In this document: one piece after another, positions 23,271 through 34,325 of the stretch | Position numbering within the stretch: the stretch's first letter is position 1 | Layout of the letters: every line of letters begins with the position of its first letter | NCBI GenBank assembly: GCA_009746045.1 | Contig: RPFO01000080.1 | Location: 4,937,556 to 5,001,555 of the forward strand | Length of the DNA stretch: 64,000 bases | Direction of reading: 5' to 3' | Source of the DNA: Mesostigma viride | Lineage: Eukaryota; Streptophyta; Mesostigmatophyceae; Mesostigmatales; Mesostigmataceae | The notes under the pieces: generated by a model | Seen by the model: only the letters and a program-made list of their open reading frames with translations | Database searches by the model: none | Told to the model about the DNA's origin: nothing | Program-made: the position numbers and the translations under genes

Positions 23271-23783
23271 CTGGAGTGAGCAGGGTTAATCAGGATGAAC
23301 AGGGGAATAGGGGAAAGCACACGAAAGTTTTTTCGAGCTTAGAAAGGGTACAAAACCGTGATCTCGTTCCAGTTGTCGTGTGTAAGGACATGCAGGGTGA
23401 ATAGGGCCAATCAAGGATGGTGGCTGCTCTATACATGAAAGTTTGAGACAATCACCTCTTTCGTTCCAGTTAACGGATGTAAGGACATGTGGGGTGGATA
23501 GAGCGGATCAGGGACGGTCACTGCTCGATAAAAGTTTGACACCGTAACCTCGTTCCAGTTCCCATCGATGACTAACTGAAATGTGAACGGGCCAAATCAG
23601 GAAAGGTGCATGTGCGCCAAGACTCCTACAGCATGACCTCCTTCCAGACCTTGCCCGTGACTACTTGCGAGGTCAATCAAGAGTGGATTTAAAAAGGTAC
23701 TACAGTGAGTATACGCTGGAGAAATGATCCACACCCACGCACTCACGCACCCAAAGGTGAGTACTATATTCCCTAAGGATTAC
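23271..23783. repeat. intron with decayed tandem copies of exon G acceptor/pore region
   Basis: Versions of the exon G start (ATGACCTCATTCCAGTTCTC and context) recur near 23355, 23470, 23545 and 23635, spaced about 75-115 bp. Frame-breaking changes show they are not alternative exons in their present state. Confidence 0.75.
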
Positions 23784-24594
23784 CTGGAATATGGTGATGA
23801 TGCTCCAATAGATGTCGTCAAAGTTGGCGCGCGGGACGTAGCTGTGTGTGACAAACGTGAGGTACTTGACGCCCCCAGGGGGTTCAGGGTCCCCCTCCAC
23901 CCACGACATGGGATACCGCTCGCAGAACCCCCCAGGGAACGCCCCCGTGCCGCCGGGGTCATATTGACCCACTTGATCCGGCGTGCACGGCTCGTAGCAG
24001 TCGAGATGGCCGAGGCATGTTTCCCCCGGGGGGCACATCGGCTTCCCCCCCACATCGCAGAACGCAAACTCGTACCCGAACAGCTGCATCCCCAGCAGGG
24101 CGAACACGAAGATGAATAGGAGCAGGATTAGAGACAGATAGGATATGGACCCCACGGACCGGAATATCGTGTTAATGATGCTGTTGAGCTGCTTCCAAGA
24201 GCGCGCGAGCTTGAACACGCGGAGCAGACGAAAGGCCCGCAGCACCGACAGGGACCCGTTAGTCGATATGCAGACCTCGAGGATGGAGAAGAAGACGACG
24301 AGGCCGTCAAATATGTTCATCTTGTCCCGGACATAGCCCCTGGGACCCAGGGCGATCAGCTTCAGGATCATCTCGAGCGCAAACGCGGCGGTCAGGAAGT
24401 AGTTTATGATGTTGAGCGCACGCGTCATGCGGGCGGACTGCCCGTAGTACTGCATCGCCATCACGGCTGTGTTTACGAGGATCAGGAAGAGCATGACGTA
24501 GGTGAAGGCGCGCGACTGGGTGACGTGGCGGCACGTGCGGCTGATCGGGTTGTGGTGGTGTGTCACGGGGACGGGCGTGCTACCCCGGAGCGAC
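23784..24594 (-). CDS. channel exon F: domain II S1-S5 and pore helix
   Basis: Acceptor CCCACCAG|GTCGCT and donor TTCCAG|GTAATC. It encodes S1 (AFTYVMLFLILVNTAVMAMQ), S2, S3 (MNIFDGLVVFFSILEV), S4 (LRAFRLLRVFKLARSWKQL), S5 (LSLILLLFIFVFALLGMQLF), a long cysteine-rich turret and the pore helix FDDIYWSIITIFQ. Confidence 0.95.
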
Positions 24595-24620
24595 CTGGTG
24601 GGAGGGGAAAGGGGGAGGAG

Positions 24621-24750
24621 AAGAGGGGAGAAGAGGGGAGAAGAGGGGAGAAGAGGGGAGAAGAGGGGAGAAGAGGGGAGAAGAGGGGAGAAGAGGGGAG
24701 AAGAGGGGAGAAGAGGGGAGAAGAGGGGAGAAGAGGGGAGAAGAGGGGAG
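24621..24750. repeat. 10-bp repeat AAGAGGGGAG, 13 copies
   Basis: Perfect head-to-tail copies lie immediately upstream of exon F's acceptor, in the intron from exon E. Regular GGGG runs every 10 bp could form G-quadruplexes. Confidence 0.95.
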
Positions 24751-25029
24751 AAGAGGGAAGAGGAGCGGAGGAAACGAGTAGGGAGGGAGAAAGAGAGAAA
24801 AAGGGGGGGGATTACAGAGGGGAGGGGAAGGACGCAGGGGACACAGGGATTAGGTTGGCTGGACCTCAAATAACGGCACACGCTCCTTCCTTTTACAGAC
24901 TTGGCTGGCCACTGCTTGCAACGGAGCTTCTTGCTGGCGAATCGTACATCAAAAATCACCTGCAGGAAATCATAAGTGATGACCCTAGGCGTTATGTGCT
25001 GATTCTTAAGTGACGATTGTAGGCCACAT

Positions 25030-25342
25030 GCACGAAGTGCTTCATGGCCGCACCCGTCAAGGCCTGCACTCCCGCCGTTTGCAGCGCATATTCCGGCCAT
25101 CCCTTTACTTGGTTGACTAGGGCTATTGGTGTCCGTACTGGTTCATGCCCGCTGCCTTCAACGCCCTTCACCGTCCTCCGCGCCGCCCTCACCTTCTCCC
25201 TCCTCCTGTACCTACCTTCTTCATGTTTTACCTTCTCCCTCCTGTACTCCCCTGTACCTACCTCTTCATGTACTCGCGCCACACGCGCCCACCAAGATTC
25301 ACCTCCATATGCATGGTTGACCAGTGCTTCAAATGCACTTAC
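25030..25342. repeat. decayed copies of exon E 3' edge
   Basis: The exon E donor edge (TACTGGTTCATGCCCGC, plus strand) recurs at about 25137 with the following alanine-rich coding stretch, and more weakly near 25036. Confidence 0.75.
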
Positions 25343-25551
25343 TGGTTCATGCCCGCAGCCTTCATTGCCTTCCGCGCCGCCCTCGCCGTGTCCCTCTTCT
25401 CCTCTGCTGCGGCGGCCGACGCCTCGTGGGATGCGGTGGCCGTGTCGGTGAAGTGCATGTACAGGACGGCGAGTGCCAGGTTCACCGCGAAGAAGGAGCC
25501 GAAGATGATGAGCACGACAAAGTAGAGGAACACCCACGAATTGGTCGCGTC
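25343..25551 (-). CDS. channel exon E: domain I S6 and I-II linker start
   Basis: Acceptor TGCCACAG|GACGCG and donor AACCA|GTAAGT. S6 is NSWVFLYFVVLIIFGSFFAV continuing NLALAVLY. An Ala/Glu/Arg-rich helix follows. Both edges of this exon recur as decayed copies in the flanking introns. Confidence 0.93.
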
Positions 25552-25629
25552 CTGTGGCAGGCAAGGGGAGGGAAAGGGAAAGGGGAGAGAGGGATGAAAT
25601 TTGATGCTAAAGGATAGTGGGAATGTGAG

Positions 25630-25975
25630 CATGACAATGTGAGGGACACCCACAAGTTATTCACGTCCTACAGCAAGCAAGGAAGGGGAGAAAAAAGTGA
25701 GAGATGAGTATGATGCTTAAGGATTCTGGCAAGAAATTATGAGCAAGAAAAAAAAAAAAAAAAACAGGAACACCCATGAGTTAGTTGCGTCCTGCAAGGG
25801 GAAGGGGGGGGGGGGAACAGGCGAGCAAAGGATAGGTAAGATAGATGCACGATAAAAAACAGTAAGGTTAAGGAAAGATAAGGAATCTGTAGTAGTATGT
25901 TACTAATAAATAGGAATAAAGACAGTAGCAGGAAAAACAGAGAAATACCCAGTAATTGGCGAAGGTTCAGAGCAT
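25630..25975. repeat. decayed copies of exon E 5' edge
   Basis: The acceptor side of exon E (GAACACCCACGAATTGGTCG on the plus strand) recurs near 25647, 25769 and, more weakly, 25948, at about 120-180 bp intervals. Confidence 0.75.
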
Positions 25976-26297
25976 CAGACATATACACAAATGTGTGGAC
26001 CTATTTCTGTAGTAGTATTACTATACAATACAAATATGAATGTCAGGCTTATTCTAGTGCCACGTAGGGACCAAAGTAGCGGCAGAATCAGCAGAGTGTT
26101 GAACCGAAACAGCCGCAGCATCAGCACTCATTCAGCGGATAGTTGAACAGCCCGCTTGACTCACTATGCATACACAGGAGGTTAACATATGCTCAAAGGT
26201 ACTTAGGATCCAGTTATCTATTTACTAGTATCATAACGAACCTCCATCTTTATTTCGCACCACACCATTCCTCCCACCGCGTTCCATGGCCCCGTAC

Positions 26298-26564
26298 CTG
26301 CGTCAGGTACATGATGTCCGTCCACCCCTCCATCGAGATACACTGGAAGATCGTAAGCCACGCGTACAGAATGTTGTCAAAGTTGGTGATGCCGTAGTTG
26401 GGGTTCTCGTGCCCATCGAAACAGGCCAGCTGGACACCGCCGATCGCGGGGCAGGTGTACCCCTTGCCCCAAGAACGGTCCGCGTCGGGGCCCACCAGGG
26501 GGGCCATTGGGCCCGAGCAGACCTCGTCGGGGTTGAGCGCGTTGATGGCGTAGTCGAAAGTTAT
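26298..26564 (-). CDS. channel exon D: domain I pore loop
   Basis: Acceptor CTCCGCCAG|ATAACT and donor ACGCAG|GTACGG bound 89 codons. A cysteine-containing turret leads to the pore helix [15 protein letters not shown] and the filter CISMEGWTD with glutamate E386. Confidence 0.95.
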
Positions 26565-26582
26565 CTGGCGGAGTAATGAAAA

Positions 26583-26720
26583 GAACGATAGAATAGGGAA
26601 CATAGGAAGTTTAGAACGGACGCACCTAGATCAAAGCAGAGATACAATAAAGAACGATAGAATAGGGAACATAGGAAGTTTAGAACGGACGCACCTAGAT
26701 CAAAGCAGAGATACAATAAA
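26583..26720. repeat. 69-bp tandem duplication
   Basis: Two essentially identical 69-bp copies, beginning GAACGATAGAATAGGGAACA at 26583 and 26652, lie in the intron upstream of exon D. Confidence 0.9.
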
Positions 26721-27132
26721 GACCTATCATCCACTAATGTACTGTGGCAGCATAGTTTTAGAAACACTCTAGTATAGTTTAAGAAACAATGTACTGTAAA
26801 ACAAACGAATGTGGTTCTGAACATTCACCACATATACGGTGCTATGCATGGTATGATAGTGCACGTAATGGGACTACCTGCAAAGGGTGCCCGCGGAATA
26901 GCAGGGCAAAGGCGATGCACCAACAATATAGCTCCAAATTCAGTCACAAATCATTAAGGCATTACAATTAGTTACAAATAAAGAAACAATATAGCACCAA
27001 ACCAGGCTCTGCCACTTCCATCCCTTGTTGCGGGGGGCACCGGGGGCCCGCCGCGCTCTGTCCACGTCGTCGGGGGATAAAGCGCAGTATAAACCCGTCA
27101 GTGGTCACCATGCCAGGAGAGCTTGATACTCC

Positions 27133-27342
27133 GGTACTACGCAAGACCTGAGTAGCCTCGGTTGTACCGCACAACTGCTGATTAGCTTCTGTTGTACTAC
27201 ACAAACCGCTGATTAGCCTCTCTTGTACTGCACAACCGCTGATTAGCCTCTGTTGTACTGCACAACCGCTGATTAGCCTCTGTTGTACCGCACAACCCCT
27301 GATTAGCTTCTGTTGTACCGCACAAGCGCTCGTTAACTTCTG
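27133..27342. repeat. 30-bp tandem repeat, about 7 copies
   Basis: Unit CTGATTAGCCTCTGTTGTAC plus about 10 bp (GCACAACCG), imperfect, in the intron between exons C and D. Confidence 0.85.
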
Positions 27343-27769
27343 TGATATACCACGGGAGGTCAACAAACAAAAGAGTACGTCCTCACCCTGTGAGATCGAT
27401 GATGTATCGAGTACTGCTACTACTGTTATGTACTAGTATTAATTCCAAACCAACAGCCTTGCAAGACAGCCGCCTCTCAATGTGGTTGGATTGCAAACCT
27501 ATCGGCCAGCCAGAATAACTGCTTACTGCTATGGAGGCCACAAGACTTCATAAGCCTGCCAATGAACCCCTTCAGCGACCTAGGTTTCACGGATGCGAGC
27601 CTAGGTTCAAGGCCTGCCAGCGCCACGTTACTAACACTGTGCCACGGGAGTCATAGGCCTGCAAGCAAACCCCAGGATGGCCTGGTTTTAGAGGAGGCAA
27701 CTCCCCGCATGGGTAAGCTATTTCACAGTTATGTAAAAACACCCACACCCATGTAGAATAGGTACCCAC

Positions 27770-27930
27770 ATTGTCGCTCGTGGACTCCACCCCGCAGCGG
27801 TTCCGCAGCTTGGTTGCGAACGATTGCACCCCGATGATGCCGAATATGAAGAAGGCGAACGCGCACAGGACGAGCACGTCGATGAGCATGGGAAGCGAGC
27901 GCAGCAGGGTGACTACGAGCACGCGCATGC
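27770..27930 (-). CDS. channel exon C: domain I S4-S5 linker and S5
   Basis: Acceptor CCCCGCAG|GCATG and donor GACAAT|GTGGGT. It encodes [14 protein letters not shown]5 ([20 protein letters not shown]) and the start of the pore turret with a conserved cysteine. Its acceptor edge is copied in a 108-bp tandem array upstream in the intron. Confidence 0.93.
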
Positions 27931-28300
27931 CTGCGGGGTGGGGTGACATGTGAGGGCAGCCAGTGCATCAAGGGGCCAAGGGTGGTTTAATGAGAATTGG
28001 CAAGGGGCACCGAAAGGTGATCACGAGCACGCGCATGCCTGCGGGGTGGGGTGACGTGTGAGGGCAGCCAGTGCATCAAGGGGCCAAGGGTGGTTTAGTG
28101 AGAATTGGCAAGGGGCACCGAAAGGTGATCACGAGCACGCGCATGCCTGCGGGGTGGGGTGACATGTTAGGGCAGCCAGTACATCAAGGGGCCAAGGGTG
28201 GTTTAATGAGCACGGGCAAGGGGCACCGAAAGGTGATCACGAGGGCGTGTATGCCTGGGGCGTTGGTGACGTGCGAGAGTAGGCAGGATCGGTGCGGAAA
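27915..28300. repeat. 108-bp tandem array that begins inside exon C
   Basis: Unit starts fall at 27915, 28023, 28131 and 28239. Each contains the exon C acceptor and its first coding bases (ACGAGCACGCGCATGCCTGC). The first three copies are almost identical, so the duplication is recent. The duplicated acceptors are intact, so alternative use is possible. Confidence 0.9.
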
Positions 28301-28472
28301 ATTGTACTGTGGTAATGTGCCAAGGCATCCAGGATAAGTGGGCAAAGGTTGTGCACGGTGGTCACAATGGGCAGGGAGCACAGCAACCGGCGTGCGAGAC
28401 AAATACCATGAGTGCACAATGGTCAGAGGGAATCTCCGTACATGGGTGGCCACAAATCAATCATGCACTGAC

Positions 28473-28938
28473 CCTCCACGCCGGTGATCGTGCGCAGCGG
28501 CCGCAGCACCCGCACGGTCCGTATGGCAGAATAATTCCCGAACGATGGAATGAACGCGAGAAGCCCCAGGAAGACCACGACGCAGTCCATGACGTTCCAG
28601 GGTTCCCTCAGGTACGAGCCCTTGTCGAGCACGAACCCCATCGCGAGCACCTTGAGCAGCATCTCGGCCAGGAACAGCGCGGTGAAGACCGCCTCGGACT
28701 TGTTCAGGATCACGCCACGTGTCGTGTTGTCAAAGTTAGGCTCGTTGGACGACATGGCAAGGAACGCGCAGTTGGCCATGATGATGAACAGGATGGTGCG
28801 CTCGAAGAGCTTGGAGCGCACGACCCGGATCGCCGCGTGCCGCACAGGGTTCGTGAGGTCCAGGAAGAACAGGGCGCGGCGGGGCAGGCCCATATAGAGC
28901 TCGTCTTCCAGCGTGGGGACGCCCGTGCTGTCCGCGGA
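28473..28938 (-). CDS. channel exon B: domain I S1-S4
   Basis: Acceptor CACCACAG|TCCGCG and donor GAGG|GTCAGT. It encodes the pre-S1 motif RRALFFLDLTNPVRH, S1 (FERTILFIIMANC), S2 (AVFTALFLAEMLLKVLAMGF), S3 (WNVMDCVVVFLGLLAF) and S4 (SAIRTVRVLRPLRTITGVEG) with arginines every third residue. Confidence 0.95.
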
Positions 28939-29156
28939 CTGTGGTGTGAGAGAGGGCATGTGGCAAGAGAGGTGGGACTTGATAAGATTTTCAAAAAGGT
29001 TTCAGGGACATTGTTAAAAACACAAAGGGGCGGGTAGAACCATTACTAGAAACAAACGATGTTGGTGGAAACAAATGACATAAGAATGTCTTAACTCTTA
29101 AGGATCACAATATGGCAACAACCACGCCGCCAATGAACTCCCCATGCACTCCTCAC

Positions 29157-29450
29157 CTCATCATCCTCATCCTCCTCCAAATCCAGGCTGCCCCGATCGT
29201 GCCCATGGTCACGCTCTTTGGGGGTGAACTCCCGTGCCTCCCCTGGGAGCATCATTACCCCCCCCTCCCCCCGCCAGCCGCCTGTCAGTGGCGGCAGGCC
29301 CCCCCCTGGCCCCGGCCCCGGCCCCGGCCCCGTCTCCCCCAGGGGCTCCCTGCCCCCCCCATCGTGGACCGACTCCACGAGCAGGGAGTGGCTGCCCCAA
29401 CGGGAGTCAGCGCCCACCCCCTCCATCCACAGCTCAAGGGGTGCTTGCTG
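29157..29450 (-). CDS. channel exon A: cytosolic N-terminal segment
   Basis: Acceptor ATCCCCAG|CAGCAAG and donor GATGAG|GTGAGG bound 98 codons in phase 0. The sequence is low in complexity (Gly/Pro-rich, then the acidic LDLEEDEDDE). The open frame continues upstream to 29561, so the first exon could also extend there. An internal ATG at about codon 10 could be an initiator. Confidence 0.65.
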
Positions 29451-31647
29451 CTGGGGATAAAAGCATAGTGGGGCCAAGGTGAGGGGAACAGGACATTGAG
29501 AGCCAGGGCACAGGTGGAGCTTGTTAATGACAGGGACTTGTAGGTCGGACAAAAATATCATCTACATCAAGTCCAAGATTTTACTTCTTTTGAATCAGGA
29601 GCAGCAGGGTGACGGCCAGGTCAGCGCGCAAGGCAATGGAGCCAGCAGGCTGATGATTTATTCATGGTCAGTTAATATTTTACTGATTTTCAGTCAGCAG
29701 GTTGAGGGCCAGGGCAGAGCTCATCGGTGCTGTCAGAGCGCACTATCCAACAATACATGCTTCCCAATCATATCGACATGCGACCCTTGAGAGGTACAGG
29801 CATAGTAATCACCATGACTACGATTCCTTCTACTACAGTATTATGAAAATAAAAGCCTGGACATAGAGGGTACCTAGGCTTCCACAACAGTAGCAAGAAA
29901 ACATTAGGGGCCTGGCAGGATGTGTAAACAAGGACTTTACATAAGGATTACGTTACGGCCCTATCTGCACTACCAGTCCCTCCACCTGGGCATGCCAAAC
30001 AGCACAAGAGGAAAAGAGGACAGACATACTGATACTAACAGCACGACTCTTTGTCATTCTTGCCTCATACCTACAGCGACCAGCTACGTGAAATTCTAAA
30101 ACTACTAACAACCTCTTGCAAATGAGGCGAGGGCGCAGCAGCAACTGGCGAGCCAGCGCAAACACCCTGGCAAGCCACAGGCATGCCCTCCCTGAAAGTG
30201 CAGATGGCCTTCTGGGACTGCTTGGACATATGTAGTCCCTTGCTTCATTTAAAATATTGATACAAAGAATATATTGATACTGATTTTACAAAGAGTCATT
30301 ATTCAATACAAACAGGGCCTGCTACTGGGAGAAATATTTTACTACGACCTCCACCGCTGCCCAGCAGGGCACACTACAGTACCCTCTCTCAACTGTGGAA
30401 TGCAAGAATGATTGAAACAGATGACTGCTCAGTCCGCAAATGGCTCGTAAAGAGCATGATGTGGGATTTGTAAGGGGGGAGAGGCATGTGGGCAAAGTGA
30501 AAGCAGGGCATGTCTGTCACAGACAAGAGAGCCAAGCAACTAGAAAGCCAGGCAGTAACCTAAAATCAGAACCTGGTTGACCACTGTGCACAGTCACTTG
30601 CATAAAATCCCAGGCGCTATAGCATGATTCCAGTCGCTTCTATGCAACCACGCAATAAATAAATATGCTGCCGCGTTGAAGCCCGGCATTGAAGCTAACA
30701 GCGAGTAGCCAGAGGGCAGTATGCAGGACCTTCCTGCAGACTAGCGCGAGCAGAGTTTGGAGGAACACTGCACACGCAGACGTGTCATACGTTCAATTTT
30801 GTAGGACAGAGAGCGTAGCCCCTCTATTCAAGCGGGATTAATGCCGGGGTAATAATTGCAGTCTCCTTCCTGGCATGTACTTGCAACTATTCGAGATTGA
30901 AACACGCTCAAAGCGGGTAAACAAATCAAATGGCCACAGGTTCAAACAGAACTGGTCCATGACCCCTTGGTTGCAGAATAACAGAGCGGCCGCGACGTAA
31001 GTTGGCAGCCCAAGCGATGGTAATAATGAGGTCGTACCTTCTCTGATCACGATGTGCCGGCATTTTTTGTTGCCATGTCGGTACGGCCGCCCATATGCCG
31101 CTGGCCGTGGTAGACATGAGGCTACGGTTTTAAACTTCCTCTACCGGTGCGTAATCCCCTGCGTTCAATCCAGGAGTGCTCCGTCATGGTATTCGCTGCT
31201 AGCCAGTCTTAGTCGTGGAGGATGAAGTAGGTACTAGAACACCGGCAGAGTTACAACGTATTCTACTGCGATACGAGCCGGCAACTCATTTAGCTGCTTT
31301 CTATATTGAGCATTCGCTTCGTGGGAACCAAAATAATGTATTGCAGCACATTGCCATAGCCTTGCTGGCCAAAATATGCGGTAACACAACGTACTACTGC
31401 TTCCCGTTACACTTCAGGCGACCCATAAAAATAGGTTCGCGCAACGAAGGGTTCGGGGTTGCGGGCTTCTCGGTTTCGGTCCTCCATCCATTACTGTATT
31501 ACTAGCGACTAGCGAGAGCCCAGGCTGCCCAGCTTGCACAGTAGGTACTAATAACAGAGATGACAAGAGGTGTGTGATTGCTGTGAGCTGTCCGTTCTTG
31601 CCATTTCTTTGTGAACGCTGAACAGTCGCTGGGACCGTACAAAAACA

Positions 31648-31682
<35 letters not shown>

Positions 31683-31944
31683 GTCCGACGCCGCCCAAGG
31701 GCAGCAGAGAAAACGATTAGGTTGTACGGTCGATTCGTAAGCGAGTAATGCAGGTATGTATACAATTGGACGGCTTGGATCATGCTACCGTAGCTGCTCC
31801 TCAGCAATGATCGAGTACTTAATTTTGATACAGTACTTGCGCCCAACGGGAAAATTTGAGAAGGACACCCGTCGACCACGAGGACCCCTGAAAAAGTACG
31901 GAGATCCGCCACAGGATGCCCGATGGTCTTTAATATGTAGGGAG
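29451..31944. other. upstream region of the channel gene; no further exon identified
   Basis: The missing first exon(s) and promoter of the channel gene should lie here or further upstream, but I cannot place them. A (GTT)n run at about 31651-31680 is followed by a sequence (CGCCGCCCAAGGGCAGCAGA) that recurs at about 34096. Confidence 0.5.
31937..31944. repeat. putative target-site duplication, left (GTAGGGAG)
   Basis: Matches GTAGGGAT at 35472-35479 in 7 of 8 bases. Confidence 0.6.
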
Positions 31945-32994
31945 ATATGACGCTATTGGCGAGAAACCGGTCCACTGTAGCAGAAAGGTACATTTTGGCG
32001 AATTAATTATTTTTTTGCCCAAAATGTATCGGATTCCGACCGATTTCGACCCCAATCTTCCATTTTGGACCAAGGTTCGGCCTTTTCATGGCAGATCCTG
32101 ACTCCCCTCACCGAGATCTATCGATTGCGCTACTTATACTTGAGATCAGACCACCCTACCTCGTACTTGCCATACTCGACTTTGGCTTACTTGGCGTAAG
32201 AGAATGACGTTAGAGCCATTTTTGCCAGTCTCGTAACAAGTCTATCACCTGGTCGGTGTGGCACTTATTTTGGCAAAATGTGGCGGTGCCACCCACTTTG
32301 ACAGGGCTCCCAAGAAGCCACAATTTGGCCGTGCTGTTCTACTTTGTAGTTTCGTTTCGCCACAGGGTGGCCGTGCCTGAAGTTCACTCTAGTACAGGTT
32401 ACGCCACAATTGGCGGTGTCAGCCGGTTTTCCGGCCGGCGTTCCGCCACAAGCCTCCCTAGTACTAGAATACTACTATGAGTACTACTATGACTGACTAA
32501 CTTACTGACAGGACCGGTGACATACAGCCATGCTATTTGGGGGCCCAATACCGCCACCGCCAGGTCGAAATGTCCGGCCCCCATATTGAACTCAGGGTCC
32601 AATGCCAACCGCCGGACTGAATGAAACTTGCTGGCCCCCAGTATGCTAGCGCCCCCCTGGGGCGCCGCCACCGGTGCGCCGACAGCCGGCCCCCATATGC
32701 CCCCCCCCAACGCGCTGAATTCGTGTTCAGTGACCAGATCACACTTTGATCCGGGAGCAAAATGATTGGCTGTACGTTACGAACAAAAAACGAAATTTTA
32801 GTATCTAAGTTCCGCAGCGCTTGCTGAATTTGCTCCCTTTCCAAGGCCCGCTGACAATACTTGAGAAATTCACCAATGAATGTTCGGTTTGAAACTGACG
32901 TAATAATGTAACCCTTTGAGGGTGACGTCCGCTTGGCACTCAACCATGCTGGAATAATCCGGAACAAAATGTGTGCACGTATTCCTATGCCCCC

Positions 32995-33000
32995 TAATTA
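32995..33000. repeat. flanking direct repeat TAATTA, left
   Basis: TAATTA is repeated at 33671-33676 on the other side of the MITE. A shorter TTA/TAA duplication within it is equally possible. Confidence 0.65.
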
Positions 33001-33670
33001 GGGCCAACTCACACGGGTCGCGATCCGTGGTTCGTACGGTCATGGTTCGCGAACCGCTTTGCCGAGTGGCATCGAACTTTCTGCCACGTGGAACAGAAAT
33101 TGGTTGACGAACCGGTCGCACTCACACGGCGGGTCGCGAGCGTTCGGATTGTTCAGATAGATAAAGATTGGTTCACAGTACCTTTTTTGCTGGTGTTTCC
33201 GCACTTTCCGCTCTTTTCCGCACTCCTCCTCAATCTCCTCGTTGTCGCCACCTGTCCTTGGATTTGCACATACAGCGGGATATCTACGATATCGTATTCT
33301 GATTATTCATATCCAGTGATTATTGGCCTTTACTGGACGATACTAAATTCTACCTGGCGAGACCGGCTTCGCTGGATCGAAGCTGTCCTGTTTTCTTCAG
33401 CACCCTGCCGTACTGGTTCTACGCCGACTGAATTCGTACCATTAATTCCCGTACTTTAAGGTCTTTTTCGCACTTGTCAGGTTCGATTCACGGACACGTG
33501 GACTTTTCGCTCGCGAACATGGGTCGCGACACGATTTCCCGCGAACCACAAAGTCGGGTCGCGAACCATGCCCGTTTTCCGGCACTATCTGCCGACGCCG
33601 TGAGAAGATTCCTGCCACGCATGACAAGAGTGCTCACGAACTACGGATCGCGACCCGTGTGAGTTAGCCC
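33001..33670. mobile_element. 670-bp MITE with ~34-bp TIRs
   Basis: The left terminus (33001-33034) begins GGGCCAACTCACACGGGTCG. The inverted right terminus (33637-33670) matches with two differences. Internal copies of GGGTCGCGAACC occur in both orientations. The GGGC start and TA-rich 3-6 bp target fit Tourist/PIF-Harbinger-type MITEs. It is non-coding. Confidence 0.8.
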
Positions 33671-34073
33671 TAATTATAAACGCCGCTTATTCCTAGTGCA
33701 GCTGGAAACACCCGCCGAAGTCCAAACACTGCAGACGAGCACTTGCCACGTGGCAAATCCCCTTTGGCAGTAGGCTCGCCATATGGGGGCCATGACCACC
33801 CGCCGGCAGGCTATTTCAGCCGCAGCCCCTATATTTATATAGGGGCCAGACCAATGCAGCCACCGGCAGCCTTGGGGCCAGACCCTAGTACCCGTGAAAT
33901 TTTGGCTGGGCATGTCACCGGTCCTCTTACTGACTGCATAAGTGCATGTACGTAGAGGCGGTAGAGCCCGGCCAAGTGCCAAGTGGCAAGCAGCTTGTGT
34001 GCTTTGTCACTGTTCAGGCTTCAGCTGGCTGGCGGCCTGGCGGCTGGCGCCTCACTTCAGTCACTCGCCAGCC

Positions 34074-34325
34074 GTTGTTGTTGTTGTTGTGTCCCACGCC
34101 GCCCAAGGGCAGCAGAGAATCTATAGTGGCCGAGGGCCGGATATATTTAGTATCGGTGGTACTATCGCCAGCCGTACTGAATTGACTAATGTGATTCGAC
34201 TTTCGGCACTAGTAATCGTTGTTGTTAATTTACCAAGTACGCCCGGCGCCGATGCCTGAGACGGAGACGCTCGCCCGCCTTGTGTACATACAGCCAGTAG
34301 TGGGAAACAACAACAACAACAACAA
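34074..34325. repeat. hairpin-type repeat bounded by (GTT)n and (AAC)n
   Basis: GTTGTTGTTGTTGTGTCCCA at about 34075 and TGGGAAACAACAACAACAAC at about 34299 are inverted copies. The sequence just inside the left end also occurs beside the (GTT)n at 31651-31710, outside the host transposon. Confidence 0.5.

Noticed and set aside
23340-23660. Alternative pore exons of domain II
   Set aside because: The repeated exon G starts have frame-breaking changes and lost filter residues, so they are decayed duplications rather than usable exons.
31215-31505. 96-codon plus-strand frame
   Set aside because: It looks protein-like at first sight but matches no known family and has no supporting context.
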